The notes beneath the pieces are model-generated. The model had not been told where the DNA came from, made no database searches, and saw only the letters and a program-made list of their open reading frames with translations. The position numbers and the translations under genes are program-made. A stretch of 64,000 nt of DNA from the NCBI GenBank assembly GCA_963757805.1, contig CAVWSM010000021.1, forward strand, positions 1-64,000, given 5' to 3'. Positions 11,111-20,249 of this stretch are shown in pieces (position 1 is the stretch's first letter; every line of letters begins with the position of its first letter). Source of the stretch: CAVWSM01 sp963757805. GTDB lineage: Bacteria; Actinomycetota; Actinomycetes; Jiangellales; Jiangellaceae.

Positions 11111-11679
11111 TGAGCACCGCTACCGAAGCTCGTACGATGCCGCGGCTCAAGCAGCGGTATCGCGAGGAAATCATCGCGCAGCTGCGTGACGAGTTTGCCT
11201 ACGGCAACGTCATGCAGGTGCCCACGGTCACCAAGGTGATCGTCAACATGGGTGTCGGCGAGGCAGCCCGTGACGCCAAGCTCATCGAGGGCGCGGTGCG
11301 CGATCTCGCGGCGATCACCGGCCAGAAGCCGCTGGTCACCAAGGCGCGCAAGTCGATCGCGCAGTTCAAGCTGCGCGAGGGCATGCCGATCGGTGCGCAC
11401 ACCACGCTTCGTGGCGACCGCATGTGGGAGTTCCTCGACCGGATGATCGCCATCGCGCTGCCGCGCATCCGCGACTTCCGTGGCCTGTCGCCCAAGCAGT
11501 TCGACGGCCGCGGCAACTACACGTTCGGCCTCAACGAGCAGTCGATGTTCCACGAGATCGACCAGGACCGGATCGACCGTGTCCGCGGCATGGACATCAC
11601 CGTGGTGACCACAGCCAAGAATGACGACGAGGGCCGGGCGCTCCTGAAGCACCTCGGTTTCCCGTTCAGGGAGCAGTGA
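11110..11679 (+). CDS. rplE: 50S ribosomal protein L5
   Basis: L5 binds 5S rRNA and contacts P-site tRNA. At 189 residues it shows PTVTKVIVNMGVGEA near the N terminus and the RIRDFRGLS and NYTFGLNEQSMFHEI blocks. The ATG overlaps the rplX stop, and rpsN follows within two bases. Confidence 0.98.
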   Translation: MSTATEARTMPRLKQRYREEIIAQLRDEFAYGNVMQVPTVTKVIVNMGVGEAARDAKLIEGAVRDLAAITGQKPLVTKARKSIAQFKLREGMPIGAHTTLRGDRMWEFLDRMIAIALPRIRDFRGLSPKQFDGRGNYTFGLNEQSMFHEIDQDRIDRVRGMDITVVTTAKNDDEGRALLKHLGFPFREQ

Positions 11680-11680
11680 A

Positions 11681-11866
11681 GTGGCGAAGAAGGCTCTGAT
11701 TCTCAAGGCGCAGCGCAAGCCCAAGTTTGCGGTGCGTGCCTACTCCCGGTGCCAGCGGTGCGGCCGCGTGCACTCGGTCTACCGCAAGTTCGGCCTCTGC
11801 CGCATCTGCCTTCGCGAGATGGCGCACCGCGGCGAGCTGCCGGGCGTGACCAAGTCCAGCTGGTAA
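11681..11866 (+). CDS. rpsN: 30S ribosomal protein S14, type Z (zinc-binding)
   Basis: This is the 61-residue zinc-ribbon form of S14, a small-subunit head protein. Cys24, Cys27, Cys40 and Cys43 form the CxxC...CxxC zinc site (CQRC and CRIC). Many actinobacteria also carry a longer zinc-free S14 elsewhere, used under zinc starvation. None is seen in this window. The start is GTG, two bases after rplE. Confidence 0.97.
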   Translation: MAKKALILKAQRKPKFAVRAYSRCQRCGRVHSVYRKFGLCRICLREMAHRGELPGVTKSSW

Positions 11867-11921
11867 ACATCCATCGCCGTAGGTCCAAGCAGGAAACCGC
11901 GGCGAGAAAGTAGCCAACACC

Positions 11922-12329
11922 ATGACCATGACCGACCCCATCGCAGACATGCTCACACGTCTGCGCAACGCCAACACGGCCTACCACACGACCGTGGCGA
12001 TGCCCTACAGCAAGATCAAGTCCCACATCGCCGAGATCCTCGAGCAGGAGGGCTACATCGCCGGCTGGACCGTCGATGAGCCGGCCGAGGGTGTCGTGGG
12101 CAAGACGCTCATCATGACGCTGAAGTACGGGCCGAGCCGTGAGCGTTCGCTCGCCGGTGTCAAGCGGGTGTCGAAGCCGGGGCTGCGGGTGTACGCGAAG
12201 TCCACCAACCTGCCGCGAGTTCTTGGCGGGCTGGGCATCGCGATCATCTCCACCTCGCAGGGACTCCTCACCGACAAGCAGGCCAACAAGAAGGGCGTAG
12301 GTGGGGAAGTCCTCGCCTACGTCTGGTAA
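11922..12329 (+). CDS. rpsH: 30S ribosomal protein S8
   Basis: S8 is a central-domain assembly protein and, in other bacteria, the spc-operon repressor. It is 135 residues. The N terminus is MTDPIADMLTRLRNAN and the C terminus GGEVLAYVW. ATG 11922 and ATG 11928 are both possible starts and differ by two residues. Confidence 0.97.
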   Translation: MTMTDPIADMLTRLRNANTAYHTTVAMPYSKIKSHIAEILEQEGYIAGWTVDEPAEGVVGKTLIMTLKYGPSRERSLAGVKRVSKPGLRVYAKSTNLPRVLGGLGIAIISTSQGLLTDKQANKKGVGGEVLAYVW

Positions 12330-12354
12330 CGGGACGAGAAGGGAAGGACGAAGC

Positions 12355-12897
12355 ATGTCGCGCATCGGACGTCTCCCCATCGCCGTCCCGAGTGGCGTCG
12401 AGGTCAACGTCGACGGCTCTGACATCACCGTCAAGGGGCCGAAGGGCACGCTGACCCACACCCTCGTCGGGGGCATCGACATCGAGCGCGCCGAGGACGG
12501 CACGCTCACGATGCAGCGCCCCGACGACGAGCGGCTGTCGCGGTCGCTGCATGGTCTGTCGCGCACCCTGGTGGCCAACATGGTCACCGGTGTGACGCAG
12601 GGCTACGAGAAGAAGCTCGAGATCCAGGGCGTCGGCTACCGCGTCACGGCCAAGGGCAGCTCGTTGGAGTTCGCTCTCGGCTACAGCCACTCGATCACGG
12701 TCGAGCCGCCTGAGGGCATCAGCTTTGCTGTCGAGAGCCCGACCAGGTTCTCGGTCCAAGGGATCGACAAGCAGAAGGTCGGCGAGGTCGCCGCCAACAT
12801 CCGCAAGCTGCGCAAGCCCGAGCCCTACAAGGGCAAGGGCATCCGCTACGCGGGTGAGGTCGTCCGCCGCAAGGTTGGAAAGGCTGGTAAGAAGTAA
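12355..12897 (+). CDS. rplF: 50S ribosomal protein L6
   Basis: L6 lies near the factor-binding site of the large subunit. From ATG 12355 the product is 180 residues, beginning MSRIGRLPIAVP. The EPYKGKGIRYAGE motif is near the C terminus. A GGAAGGA site precedes the start. The stop overlaps the rplR ATG. Confidence 0.98.
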   Translation: MSRIGRLPIAVPSGVEVNVDGSDITVKGPKGTLTHTLVGGIDIERAEDGTLTMQRPDDERLSRSLHGLSRTLVANMVTGVTQGYEKKLEIQGVGYRVTAKGSSLEFALGYSHSITVEPPEGISFAVESPTRFSVQGIDKQKVGEVAANIRKLRKPEPYKGKGIRYAGEVVRRKVGKAGKK

Positions 12898-13280
12898 TGG
12901 GCAGCGCGATCAGCAACCGAGTCGCGCGGGGCAGCAAGTCTGCGGCCCGCAACCGCCGCCACCTGCGCGTGCGCAAGAAGATCAAGGGCACGGCGGTTCG
13001 TCCGCGTCTCGTCGTGACCCGGTCCCTGCGTCACATGGTGGCCCAGGTCGTCGACGACACCACCGGTCACACGCTGGTGTCCGCCTCCACCCTTGAGGTC
13101 GACCTGCGCGGCAATGAGGGCGACAAGACCGCCAAGGCACGCAAGGTCGGCGAGCTCGTCGCCGCGCGCGCCAAGGCCGCCGGGATCGAAGGCGTCGTCT
13201 TCGACCGGGCGGGTAACCGCTACCACGGACGAGTCGCTGCGGTCGCCGAGGGCGCCCGCGAAGCCGGCCTCGTCCTGTAG
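12897..13280 (+). CDS. rplR: 50S ribosomal protein L18
   Basis: L18 binds 5S rRNA with L5. It has 127 residues. The RPRLVVTRSLRHMVAQVVDD core and the VVFDRAGNRYHGRVAAVAEGAREAGL C terminus are typical. The ATG overlaps the rplF stop. Confidence 0.97.
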   Translation: MGSAISNRVARGSKSAARNRRHLRVRKKIKGTAVRPRLVVTRSLRHMVAQVVDDTTGHTLVSASTLEVDLRGNEGDKTAKARKVGELVAARAKAAGIEGVVFDRAGNRYHGRVAAVAEGAREAGLVL

Positions 13281-13308
13281 TCGACAGAGCGTACGAGAGG
13301 AACATCTG

Positions 13309-13917
13309 ATGCCTGGACCCCAGCGCCGCGGCGGCGGAACCGGTGGCGAGCGTCGCGACCGTCGTGACCGGGACAACCGGCGCGACAGCGCGGTCGAGAA
13401 GACCGCGTACGTCGAGCGTGTCGTCGCCATCAACCGCGTAGCCAAGGTCGTCAAGGGTGGTCGGCGCTTCTCCTTCACCGCGCTCGTCGTTGTCGGCGAC
13501 GGTGAGGGCATGGTTGGCGTGGGCTACGGCAAGGCCAAGGAGGTGCCCTCGGCGATCGCCAAGGGTGTCGAGGAGGCCAAGCGCAACTTCTTCAAGGTGC
13601 CTCGGATTCAGGGCACGATCCCGCACCCCGTGCAGGGCGAGAAGGCGGCAGGCGTTGTCCTGCTCAAGCCGGCCGCTCCTGGTACGGGTGTCATCGCGGG
13701 TGGCCCGGTCCGTGCGGTCCTCGAGGCCGTCGGCATCCACGACGTGCTGAGCAAGTCGCTCGGCTCGTCCAACGCGATCAACATCGTGCACGCGACCGTC
13801 GATGCGCTCAAGCAGCTCGAGCGCCCCGAGCAGGTGGCGGCACGGCGTGGCCTTCCGCTCGAGGACGTCGCCCCGGCGGCCCTCCTACGCGCCCAGGCGG
13901 CGGGGGTGGCCAGCTGA
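13309..13917 (+). CDS. rpsE: 30S ribosomal protein S5
   Basis: S5 sits at the mRNA entry site and affects accuracy. From ATG 13309 it has 202 residues. A Gly/Arg/Asp-rich N-terminal extension precedes the core, which shows AKVVKGGRRFSFTALVVVGDG and VGYGKAKEVPSAI. The start has a GAGAGGAA site upstream. The stop overlaps the rpmD start. Confidence 0.97.
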   Translation: MPGPQRRGGGTGGERRDRRDRDNRRDSAVEKTAYVERVVAINRVAKVVKGGRRFSFTALVVVGDGEGMVGVGYGKAKEVPSAIAKGVEEAKRNFFKVPRIQGTIPHPVQGEKAAGVVLLKPAAPGTGVIAGGPVRAVLEAVGIHDVLSKSLGSSNAINIVHATVDALKQLERPEQVAARRGLPLEDVAPAALLRAQAAGVAS

Positions 13918-14099
13918 TGACCCAGCTCAAGGTCACCCAGAAGAAGAGCCCCATCGGCGGCAATCACTCGCAGCGCGAGACCTTGCGTTCGCTCGGCCTC
14001 AAGCGCATCGGCGATGTCGTCGTCAAGGAGGACCGCCCGGAGATCCGGGGCATGGTCCGGACGGTGGCGCACCTCGTCGCCGTCGAGGAGGTTGAGTAA
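13917..14099 (+). CDS. rpmD: 50S ribosomal protein L30
   Basis: L30 is a 60-residue large-subunit protein. The LKVTQKKSPIGGN and SLGLKRIGDVV blocks identify it. It overlaps the rpsE stop and is followed two bases later by rplO. Confidence 0.97.
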   Translation: MTQLKVTQKKSPIGGNHSQRETLRSLGLKRIGDVVVKEDRPEIRGMVRTVAHLVAVEEVE

Positions 14100-14101
14100 C
14101 C

Positions 14102-14551
14102 GTGGCAGACCAGCCGCTGAAGCCCCATCACCTGCGGCCAGCTCCCGGAGCCAAGACCGCGAAGACCCGCGTGGGTCGTGGTGAGGGCTCGAAGGGCAAG
14201 ACCGCGGGTCGCGGCACCAAGGGCACCAAGGCCCGTTACCAGGTGCCCGACCGCTTCGAGGGTGGGCAGATGCCGCTGCACATGCGGCTGCCCAAGCTCC
14301 GCGGTTTCAAGAACCCGTTCCGCGTCGAGTACCAGGTGGTCAACCTGGCCAAGCTGGCGACGCTGTTCCCCGAGGGCGGCGACGTGACCGTTGCCGACCT
14401 GGTCGCCAAGGGCGCGGTGCGGTCCGGACACCCGGTGAAGGTGCTCGGCAACGGTGAGATCTCCGTCGCAGTGTCGGTGAGCGCGCACGCGTTCTCCGCC
14501 ACGGCGAAGGATAAGATCGCCGCGGCCGGGGGCCAGGTCACCGAGCTCTAG
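14102..14551 (+). CDS. rplO: 50S ribosomal protein L15
   Basis: L15 is an assembly protein of the large subunit. It has 149 residues. The glycine-rich N terminus (RVGRGEGSKGKTAGRGTKG) and FEGGQMPLHMRLPKLRGF are diagnostic. The start is GTG. It is the last ribosomal gene before secY, and a hairpin (14573-14612) follows. Confidence 0.97.
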   Translation: MADQPLKPHHLRPAPGAKTAKTRVGRGEGSKGKTAGRGTKGTKARYQVPDRFEGGQMPLHMRLPKLRGFKNPFRVEYQVVNLAKLATLFPEGGDVTVADLVAKGAVRSGHPVKVLGNGEISVAVSVSAHAFSATAKDKIAAAGGQVTEL

Positions 14552-14572
14552 GCCAGGCGCAAATACGCCGAC

Positions 14573-14612
14573 GAGGGGCGTCACTCATCCGTGAGGAAGA
14601 GGGACGCCCCTC
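14573..14612 (+). terminator. Hairpin between rplO and secY
   Basis: GAGGGGCGTC pairs with GACGCCCCTC across a 20-base loop, followed by CCGTTT. It may terminate or attenuate spc-operon transcription before secY. The 218-base gap to secY otherwise shows no gene. Confidence 0.5.
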
Positions 14613-14769
14613 CGTTTAGGCTCCACCCTTGTTATCGTCACACCCGGGGGTTTCGCCCCCAGGAACCCGCGACAGACCCGAACACCAATGGGGCTCCGCC
14701 CCCATGCAGCCACGCTAAACCCACAGCCCGCACCACCACCGCTGATCGCTAGCGGTGCAGGAGGACCGA

Positions 14770-16059
14770 GTGCTCACCGCGTTCGCCCAGGCGTTCCGCA
14801 CGCCCGACCTGCGCCGGAAGATGCTGTTCACCCTCGGGGTGATCGCGCTGTTCCGGCTCGGCTCCGTCGTGCCGACCCCCGGCGTGGACGCCGGCGCGGT
14901 CAAGACCTGTGTCGATCTGGCCGGCACCAGCGGCATCTACGGCCTGATCAACCTGTTCTCGGGCGGGGCGCTGCTCCAGCTCGCGATCTTCGCCCTCGGC
15001 ATCATGCCGTACATCACGGCGAGCATCATCCTGCAGCTGCTGACCGTGGTGATCCCGCGGCTGGAGGCCCTCAAGAAGGAGGGCTCGGCCGGCACCGCCA
15101 AGATCACGCAGTACACCCGCTACCTCACCATCGGGCTCGCGGTCCTGCAGTCGACGACCTACATCACGCTCGCCCGCAACGGCCAGATCTTCCCCAACTG
15201 CCCGGCTGACCTGATCCCCGATGAGAGCATGATCGTCATCGGTGTCATGATCATCACGATGACCGCAGGCACCGCGGTGATCATGTGGTTGGGCGAGCTG
15301 ATCACCGACCGTGGCATCGGCAACGGCATGTCGATCCTGATCTTCACCTCGATCACCGCGTCGTTCCCGACGAGCCTCTGGCAGATCCGCCAGACGCAGG
15401 GGTGGATGACATTCCTGACGGTCGTCGCCGTGGGGGTCGTGCTTGTCGCACTCGTGGTGTTCGTCGAGCAGAGCCAGCGCCGCATCCCGGTCCAGTACGC
15501 CCGCCGCATGGTCGGTCGCAAGATGTATGGCGGCTCCTCCACGTACATCCCGTTGAAGGTCAACCAGGCCGGCGTCATCCCGGTGATCTTCGCCTCGTCG
15601 CTGCTCTACCTGCCGCTGCTGCTGGCACAGCTCAACGACGACAAGGACTGGGCTCAGTGGATCGTCACGAACTTCCAGAACGGTGACACGTGGATCTACA
15701 TGCTCACGTTCTTCGTGCTGATCATCTTCTTCACCTACTTCTACGTCAGCATCACGTTCAATCCCAAGGACGTCGCTGACAACATGAAGAAGTACGGCGG
15801 CTTCATCCCCGGCATCCGGGCCGGCCGCCCCACCGAGGAATACCTGTCCTACGTGCTGTCGCGGCTGACGGCGGCGGGCTCGCTCTATCTGGGCCTGATC
15901 GCGCTGCTTCCGCTCATCGCGATCACCCTGGTCAATGCCAACCAGAACTTCCCCTTCGGGGGGACCAGCCTCCTCATCGTCGTGGGGGTTGGACTCGAGA
16001 CTGTGAAGCAGATCGAGAGCCAGCTCCAGCAGCGCAGCTATGAGGGTTTCCTACGCTGA
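14770..16059 (+). CDS. secY: Preprotein translocase subunit SecY
   Basis: SecY is the channel of the Sec translocon in the cytoplasmic membrane. The product is 429 residues with about ten hydrophobic segments. The conserved ADNMKKYGGFIPGIRAGRPTEEYL loop lies about residues 335-360. The GTG at 14770 was chosen because AGGAGG lies six bases upstream. An in-frame GTG at 14755 would place the ribosome binding site inside the gene. adk starts one base after its stop. Confidence 0.97.
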   Translation: MLTAFAQAFRTPDLRRKMLFTLGVIALFRLGSVVPTPGVDAGAVKTCVDLAGTSGIYGLINLFSGGALLQLAIFALGIMPYITASIILQLLTVVIPRLEALKKEGSAGTAKITQYTRYLTIGLAVLQSTTYITLARNGQIFPNCPADLIPDESMIVIGVMIITMTAGTAVIMWLGELITDRGIGNGMSILIFTSITASFPTSLWQIRQTQGWMTFLTVVAVGVVLVALVVFVEQSQRRIPVQYARRMVGRKMYGGSSTYIPLKVNQAGVIPVIFASSLLYLPLLLAQLNDDKDWAQWIVTNFQNGDTWIYMLTFFVLIIFFTYFYVSITFNPKDVADNMKKYGGFIPGIRAGRPTEEYLSYVLSRLTAAGSLYLGLIALLPLIAITLVNANQNFPFGGTSLLIVVGVGLETVKQIESQLQQRSYEGFLR

Positions 16060-16060
16060 C

Positions 16061-16633
16061 ATGCGCATCCTGATCATGGGCCCGCCAGGGGCCGGCAAAG
16101 GCACTCAGGCCAAGGCGATCGCCAAGACCTTCGAGGTTCCCGCGATCTCGACGGGCGACATCTTCCGGGCCAACGTGGAGATGGGCACGCCGCTCGGGCA
16201 GGCGGCCAAGTCCTACCTCGACAACGGCGCGTACGTCCCCGACGACATCACCAACGCGATGGTGCGCGATCGGCTCAACGAGCCCGACGCCAAGGGCGGG
16301 TTTGTGCTCGACGGCTACCCGCGCACGCCGGCGCAGGTCGAGTTCCTCGACGAGGTGCTCGGCGAACAGGGTGTCTCCCTCGATCACGTCCTTGAGCTCA
16401 CCGTCGACGTCGAAGAGGTCGTCGGCCGGCTGCTTCGTCGGGCGGGGGCGGAAGGTCGTACGGACGACAGCGAAGAGGTCATCCGGCACCGTCAGCGCCT
16501 GTATGCCGAGCAGACCGCCCCGCTGACCCGGATCTATGCCGAGCGGGGGCTGCTGGTTCGCGTCGACGGCATGGGCGACGTCAACGAGGTCGCCGCACGG
16601 GCGATCGCGGCCCTCCGGGCCGACGCCAAGTAG
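16061..16633 (+). CDS. adk: Adenylate kinase
   Basis: This enzyme interconverts ATP + AMP and 2 ADP. The product is 190 residues with the P-loop GPPGAGKGTQA at 7-17, the AMP-site STGDIFR and the DGYPRTPAQ motif. The LID region is the short form without zinc-binding cysteines. ATG 16061 follows the secY stop by one base, so the two are co-transcribed. Confidence 0.97.
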   Translation: MRILIMGPPGAGKGTQAKAIAKTFEVPAISTGDIFRANVEMGTPLGQAAKSYLDNGAYVPDDITNAMVRDRLNEPDAKGGFVLDGYPRTPAQVEFLDEVLGEQGVSLDHVLELTVDVEEVVGRLLRRAGAEGRTDDSEEVIRHRQRLYAEQTAPLTRIYAERGLLVRVDGMGDVNEVAARAIAALRADAK

Positions 16634-16646
16634 GGCTGCGGCTCTC

Positions 16647-17456
16647 ATGATCCAGATCAAATCGGCGGCCGAGATCGAGAAGATGCGGCTGGCTGGCCTC
16701 GTCGTCGCCGACACGCTGGCGGCGGTCCGCGAGGCGGTAGCGCCCGGCGTGACGACCGGTGAGCTGGATGCCCTGGCCGAGAAGGAGATCCGCTCCCGCG
16801 CCGCGGTGCCCTCGTTCCTCGGCTACCACGGCTATCCGGCGTCCCTGTGCACGTCGATCAACGACGAGATCGTTCATGGAATACCCGGATCCCCGGTCCT
16901 TAAAGAAGGCGACATCATCTCGATCGACTGCGGGGCCATCGTGGACGGGTGGCACGGCGACTCGGCGATCACCGTCGCCGTGGGCGCGGTGCCCGACGAG
17001 GTCGCTGAGCTGATCAGGGTCACCGAAGACGCTATGTGGGCCGGCATCGCGGCAATGCACGACGGCGGCCGGATGCGTGACATCGGCGCCGCGATCGAGG
17101 GACGCGTCCAGGCCGAGGGGCCTTACGGCGTCGTACAGGAGTATGGCGGTCACGGCATCGGAACCGAGATGCACCAGGACCCGCACGTGCACAACTACGC
17201 GACCCAGACCAAGGGCCCCAAGCTGCGCAACGGGCTCTGCCTCGCGATCGAGCCGATGCTGACCCTTGGTTCCGCGGCGACTCGGCTCATGTCTGACGAC
17301 TGGACCGTCAAGACCGTCGACGGATCCTGGGCGGCGCACTTCGAGCACAGTGTGGCGATCACCCCCGACGGCCCGTGGGTGCTCACGGCACACGACGGGG
17401 GAGCGGCCAGGCTCGCGGCGCTGGGCGTGGCCACGCCGGCGGCCAGCCGCGCCTGA
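16647..17456 (+). CDS. map: Methionine aminopeptidase, type I
   Basis: This metalloenzyme removes the initiator methionine from nascent proteins. It has 269 residues from ATG 16647. Metal ligands appear in SIDCGAIVDGWHGDSA (two Asp), GGHGIGTEMHQDP (His), CLAIEPML (Glu) and EHSVAIT (Glu). It follows adk by 13 bases. In related genomes infA comes next; here a decayed IS21 element intervenes. Confidence 0.96.
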   Translation: MIQIKSAAEIEKMRLAGLVVADTLAAVREAVAPGVTTGELDALAEKEIRSRAAVPSFLGYHGYPASLCTSINDEIVHGIPGSPVLKEGDIISIDCGAIVDGWHGDSAITVAVGAVPDEVAELIRVTEDAMWAGIAAMHDGGRMRDIGAAIEGRVQAEGPYGVVQEYGGHGIGTEMHQDPHVHNYATQTKGPKLRNGLCLAIEPMLTLGSAATRLMSDDWTVKTVDGSWAAHFEHSVAITPDGPWVLTAHDGGAARLAALGVATPAASRA

Positions 17457-17463
17457 CAGGTTG

Positions 17464-17497
17464 GGCGGAATGACCACGTTAAGCAGGTTTCTCCCCG
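17464..17497 (+). repeat. Solo IS30-like terminal repeat
   Basis: These 34 bases match 46829-46862, the left end of the IS30 element near tsaD, at 29 of 34 positions. Both begin GGCGGAATGA. The copy begins seven bases after the map stop and abuts the truncated istB. It may be the scar of an IS30-mediated deletion, or the end of a related element. Confidence 0.6.
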
Positions 17498-18053
17498 CTC
17501 GCAGGTGCCGGCCAGGGGTGCGAAGCCGAGCTCGTCAACGATGACGAGGTCGTTGCGTAGCAGGGTGTCGATGACGCGGCCGACGGAGTTGTCGGCGATG
17601 CCGCGGTAGAGGGTTTCGACCAGGTCGGCGGCGCTGAAGTAGCGGACCCGGTGCCCGGCCTGCACGGCGGCGACCCCGAGCCCGACGAGACATGTGACTT
17701 GCCGGTGCCGGCCGGCCCGATCAGGCACACGTTCTCGTGCGCGCGGATCCACTCGAGCGAGGCGAGGTAGTCGAAGGTCGGCCTTGGGCACCGAGGACAC
17801 GGCGAGGTCGAACTCGTCGAACGTCTTGGCGACAGGGAACGCGGCGACCCTCATCCGGGTGCGGGTGTTGGACTCGTCCCGGCTGGCGATCTCGGCCTCG
17901 ACCAGGGTGCGCAGAAACTCCTCGGGGTTCCACCGCTGGGTCTTCGCGGTGACCAGCAGCTCGGGCGCCATGCCGGCGGACCGCGGCCAGCTTGAGCCGG
18001 CGCAGCCCGGCGACCAGGTCCGGTGCCAGCGGCGGCGCGGTCGCGGCGGTCAT
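17498..18053 (-). pseudogene. istB: istB-like transposition ATPase, truncated and frameshifted
   Basis: IstB is the AAA+ helper ATPase of IS21 transposition. Reading from 18053, the pieces are MTAATAPPLAPDLVAGLRRL, then PEEFLRTLVEAEIASRDESN, then the Walker A CLIGPAGTGKSH, then Walker B LVIVDELGFAPLAG. They lie in different frames, so at least three frame changes exist. Sequence after APLAGT is lost. The normal C-terminal part of roughly 80 residues is absent and the frame runs into the terminal repeat. It cannot encode a working protein as read. Confidence 0.85.
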
Positions 18054-19496
18054 GACGACACCTGGTCGAGCGCGTAGTCGCCAAGCGACCGGGTGGGCGC
18101 CTGCGGCAGCTCGAGCACCAGCGCGTCACCGGCGTCGCTGTGGCTGCGCGACGCCGGTGCCGGCGGCCAGGATGGAGCGCACGTCCGCGGCGCGCCACCG
18201 GCGGAACGCGACCGCCCGCTCGAGCGCGCCGATCAACGCGTCCCGACCGTGCGCGGCCTCGAGCGCGGCCAGCTCCTCGAGCTCGGGTCCGAGCCGGGTG
18301 TGCCCGGCCGCGGCGGCGCCGGTGATGAACGCCTCCGCTGCCGGTCCGAGCGCGCAGAACCGTTTCTCTGCAACGGTTTTCGGCCGCACCGCCCGCCGTA
18401 GGCGCCGGGCGTGGGCCGCCGTAGTGCTCGTCCAGGATGGAGGTCTCACCGGGTGCGACCAGCGGGTGGTCGGCGACGACCTCGCCGGTGCCCGGCTCGA
18501 TCACGAGCAGCCGCCCATCGGTGTTGCGCACTTCGACGGTGTGCGCCGATCAGCCTGGTGGGCACCGAGTAGCGGGCCGAGCCGAACCGCACACACGACA
18601 GCCGGTCACCTTGCGCGTACACGACCGTGCCGGTGCTCAGCCGCAGCGACGGCAACGCCCCGAGCAGGTCACGCTCGACGGCCAGCCGTTCGGCCGGGAC
18701 CGCGGCAGATCTCCGAATGCATGCGGCGTTGACCTCGTCGCACCAGTCGCGGGCCGCGGCGTTCGCCGCGGCGAGATCGTCGAACGGTGCCTGCGGCACC
18801 ACCAGGTCGCGCTTGGCGTAACCGACCAGATGCTCGACGATGCCCTTGGTCTCCGGGTCATGGGCCTCGCACCAGTCCGGGCGGAACCCGTGGTGGGTGG
18901 CGAACCGCACGTAGGCCGGCGGTGGGCACCACCTTGTTCGCCACCACCCCACCCTTCAGGCAGCCCATCCGGTCGGCCAGCACCGTCTGCGGGCACCCCG
19001 CCGAGCGTCTCGAAGCACTCGGCCAGCAACGCCAGCGTGGTCGGTGGCGCGCTCGTCGGCGGCGAACCGCACGAACCGGAACCGCGACCAGGCCAGCACC
19101 GCGCAGAACACGTGCAGCCCGCCCTGCGACACCCCAGTCGATCACCAGCGTCTGGCCCGGCGCCCACACCCCCGGCCGGCGGCCACGATGATGATCACGC
19201 CGCCACACCGCTTCTGCTCGGCCACCAGCCGACGGAAGTTGCGCGCCGACCCGACATAGCCGGCCGCCCGCGCCGCCGGCAGCAGCCGCTTCGCCGAGAT
19301 CCGCCCGGACGTGTTGCTCACCTTGTCGGCGACCAGATCGATGACCGCGTCGAAGTTGTGGTCACGCGGCCGAGGCCCCAGCGGCCGTGCCCAGCTGGGC
19401 CTGCACGACCCGCTTCACGGTCTTGTGCGTGGTGCCGCACAGCGCCGCGGCACCCCGGTAGCTGCCCACCTCCCGGTAGGCGGCCAAGATGTCCAT
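18050..19496 (-). pseudogene. istA: istA-like IS21 transposase, frameshifted
   Basis: This is the DDE transposase of an IS21 element. From ATG 19496 the N terminus reads MDILAAYREVGSYRGAA with an HTH-like segment. Other fragments are GVWAPGQTLVIDWG (first catalytic Asp), VLADRMGCLKGG (second Asp region) and AHDPETKGIVEHLVGYAKRD (catalytic Glu region). They lie in different frames, with breaks near 19.37, 19.2, 18.95, 18.5 and 18.4 kb. The total span of about 480 codons is near the family length, so decay is by small indels rather than large deletion. Confidence 0.85.
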
Positions 19497-19703
19497 CCGT
19501 TCCCTCGCGTTTGGGCAACGCGGCGTGCGGATTAGTGTCCAGCAGGCCCGGTGACGTAGACTCGTGTGTCGGCCCATTGTCGGTCTGTTTAGTGCTGCCC
19601 CGCGGCTGTCTCGATCACCCCTCTCTGGGAGTGTCGGGAAGGGGTGCGCTGCAGGCCCTCGCCCTGGGCGACGGTAGACACACCGATCAAGAGAAGCGAG
19701 GAC

Positions 19704-19925
19704 ATGCCGAAGAAGGACGGGGTCATCGAGATCGAGGGCACCGTAGTGGAGGCACTACCGAATGCGATGTTTCGCGTCGAGCTTTCCAACGGTCACAAGG
19801 TCCTCGCCCACATATCGGGGAAAATGCGGCAGCACTACATCCGCATCCTGCCCGAGGACCGTGTGGTCGTGGAGCTGAGCCCATACGACCTGACTCGCGG
19901 TCGGATCGTCTACCGCTACAAGTAA
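19704..19925 (+). CDS. infA: Translation initiation factor IF-1
   Basis: IF-1 binds the ribosomal A site during initiation. From ATG 19704 it has 73 residues, beginning MPKKDGVIEIEGTVVEALPNA, an OB fold. The start is preceded by GAAGCGAGG. With the IS21 element upstream, transcription probably needs a promoter between about 19530 and 19700. TAGACT at 19558-19563 could be a -10 box, but no good -35 box is seen. Confidence 0.97.
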   Translation: MPKKDGVIEIEGTVVEALPNAMFRVELSNGHKVLAHISGKMRQHYIRILPEDRVVVELSPYDLTRGRIVYRYK

Positions 19926-19984
19926 GACAGCCAGTCGGCTGCGCCCAGCACAGCAGCCGGGGCGCTGTCCCCAACGGAGAGATC

Positions 19985-20098
19985 ATGAAGGTCAAGCCGA
20001 GCGTCAAGCCGATCTGCGACAAGTGCAAGGTGATTCGCCGGCACGGTCGCGTCATGGTGATCTGCGAGAACCTGCGCCACAAGCAGCGCCAGGGCTGA
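19985..20098 (+). CDS. rpmJ: 50S ribosomal protein L36
   Basis: L36 is the smallest ribosomal protein, here 37 residues, beginning MKVKPSVKPICDKC. Cys11, Cys14, Cys27 and His32 form the zinc site of the C+ type. The 5' context GAGAGATC precedes ATG 19985. It follows infA by 59 bases and precedes rpsM. Confidence 0.97.
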   Translation: MKVKPSVKPICDKCKVIRRHGRVMVICENLRHKQRQG

Positions 20099-20249
20099 TC
20101 ACCCAATAATCGAACAGCGCACACACACTGACATAGCAGCCGCTACCCGCAAGGGTGCGGCACCTCCCCCGGAACGGAGGCCGGGGCCTGGCTGGGCAGC
20201 CAGGACGTGGTGCGCAAACACCTCTGAGAAACAGGAGAAGTAAGCCCAC

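Larger units (their letters stand above)
17464..19550 (-). mobile_element. Decayed IS21-family element
   Basis: The complement strand carries recognisable istA and istB fragments in the normal IS21 order, istA then istB with an ATGA overlap. Both genes are broken by several frame changes, and istB lacks its C-terminal third. The map-proximal boundary is the repeat at 17464-17497. The infA-proximal boundary is approximate, since no matching inverted repeat was identified there. The element splits map from infA, which are adjacent in most actinobacteria. Confidence 0.85.
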
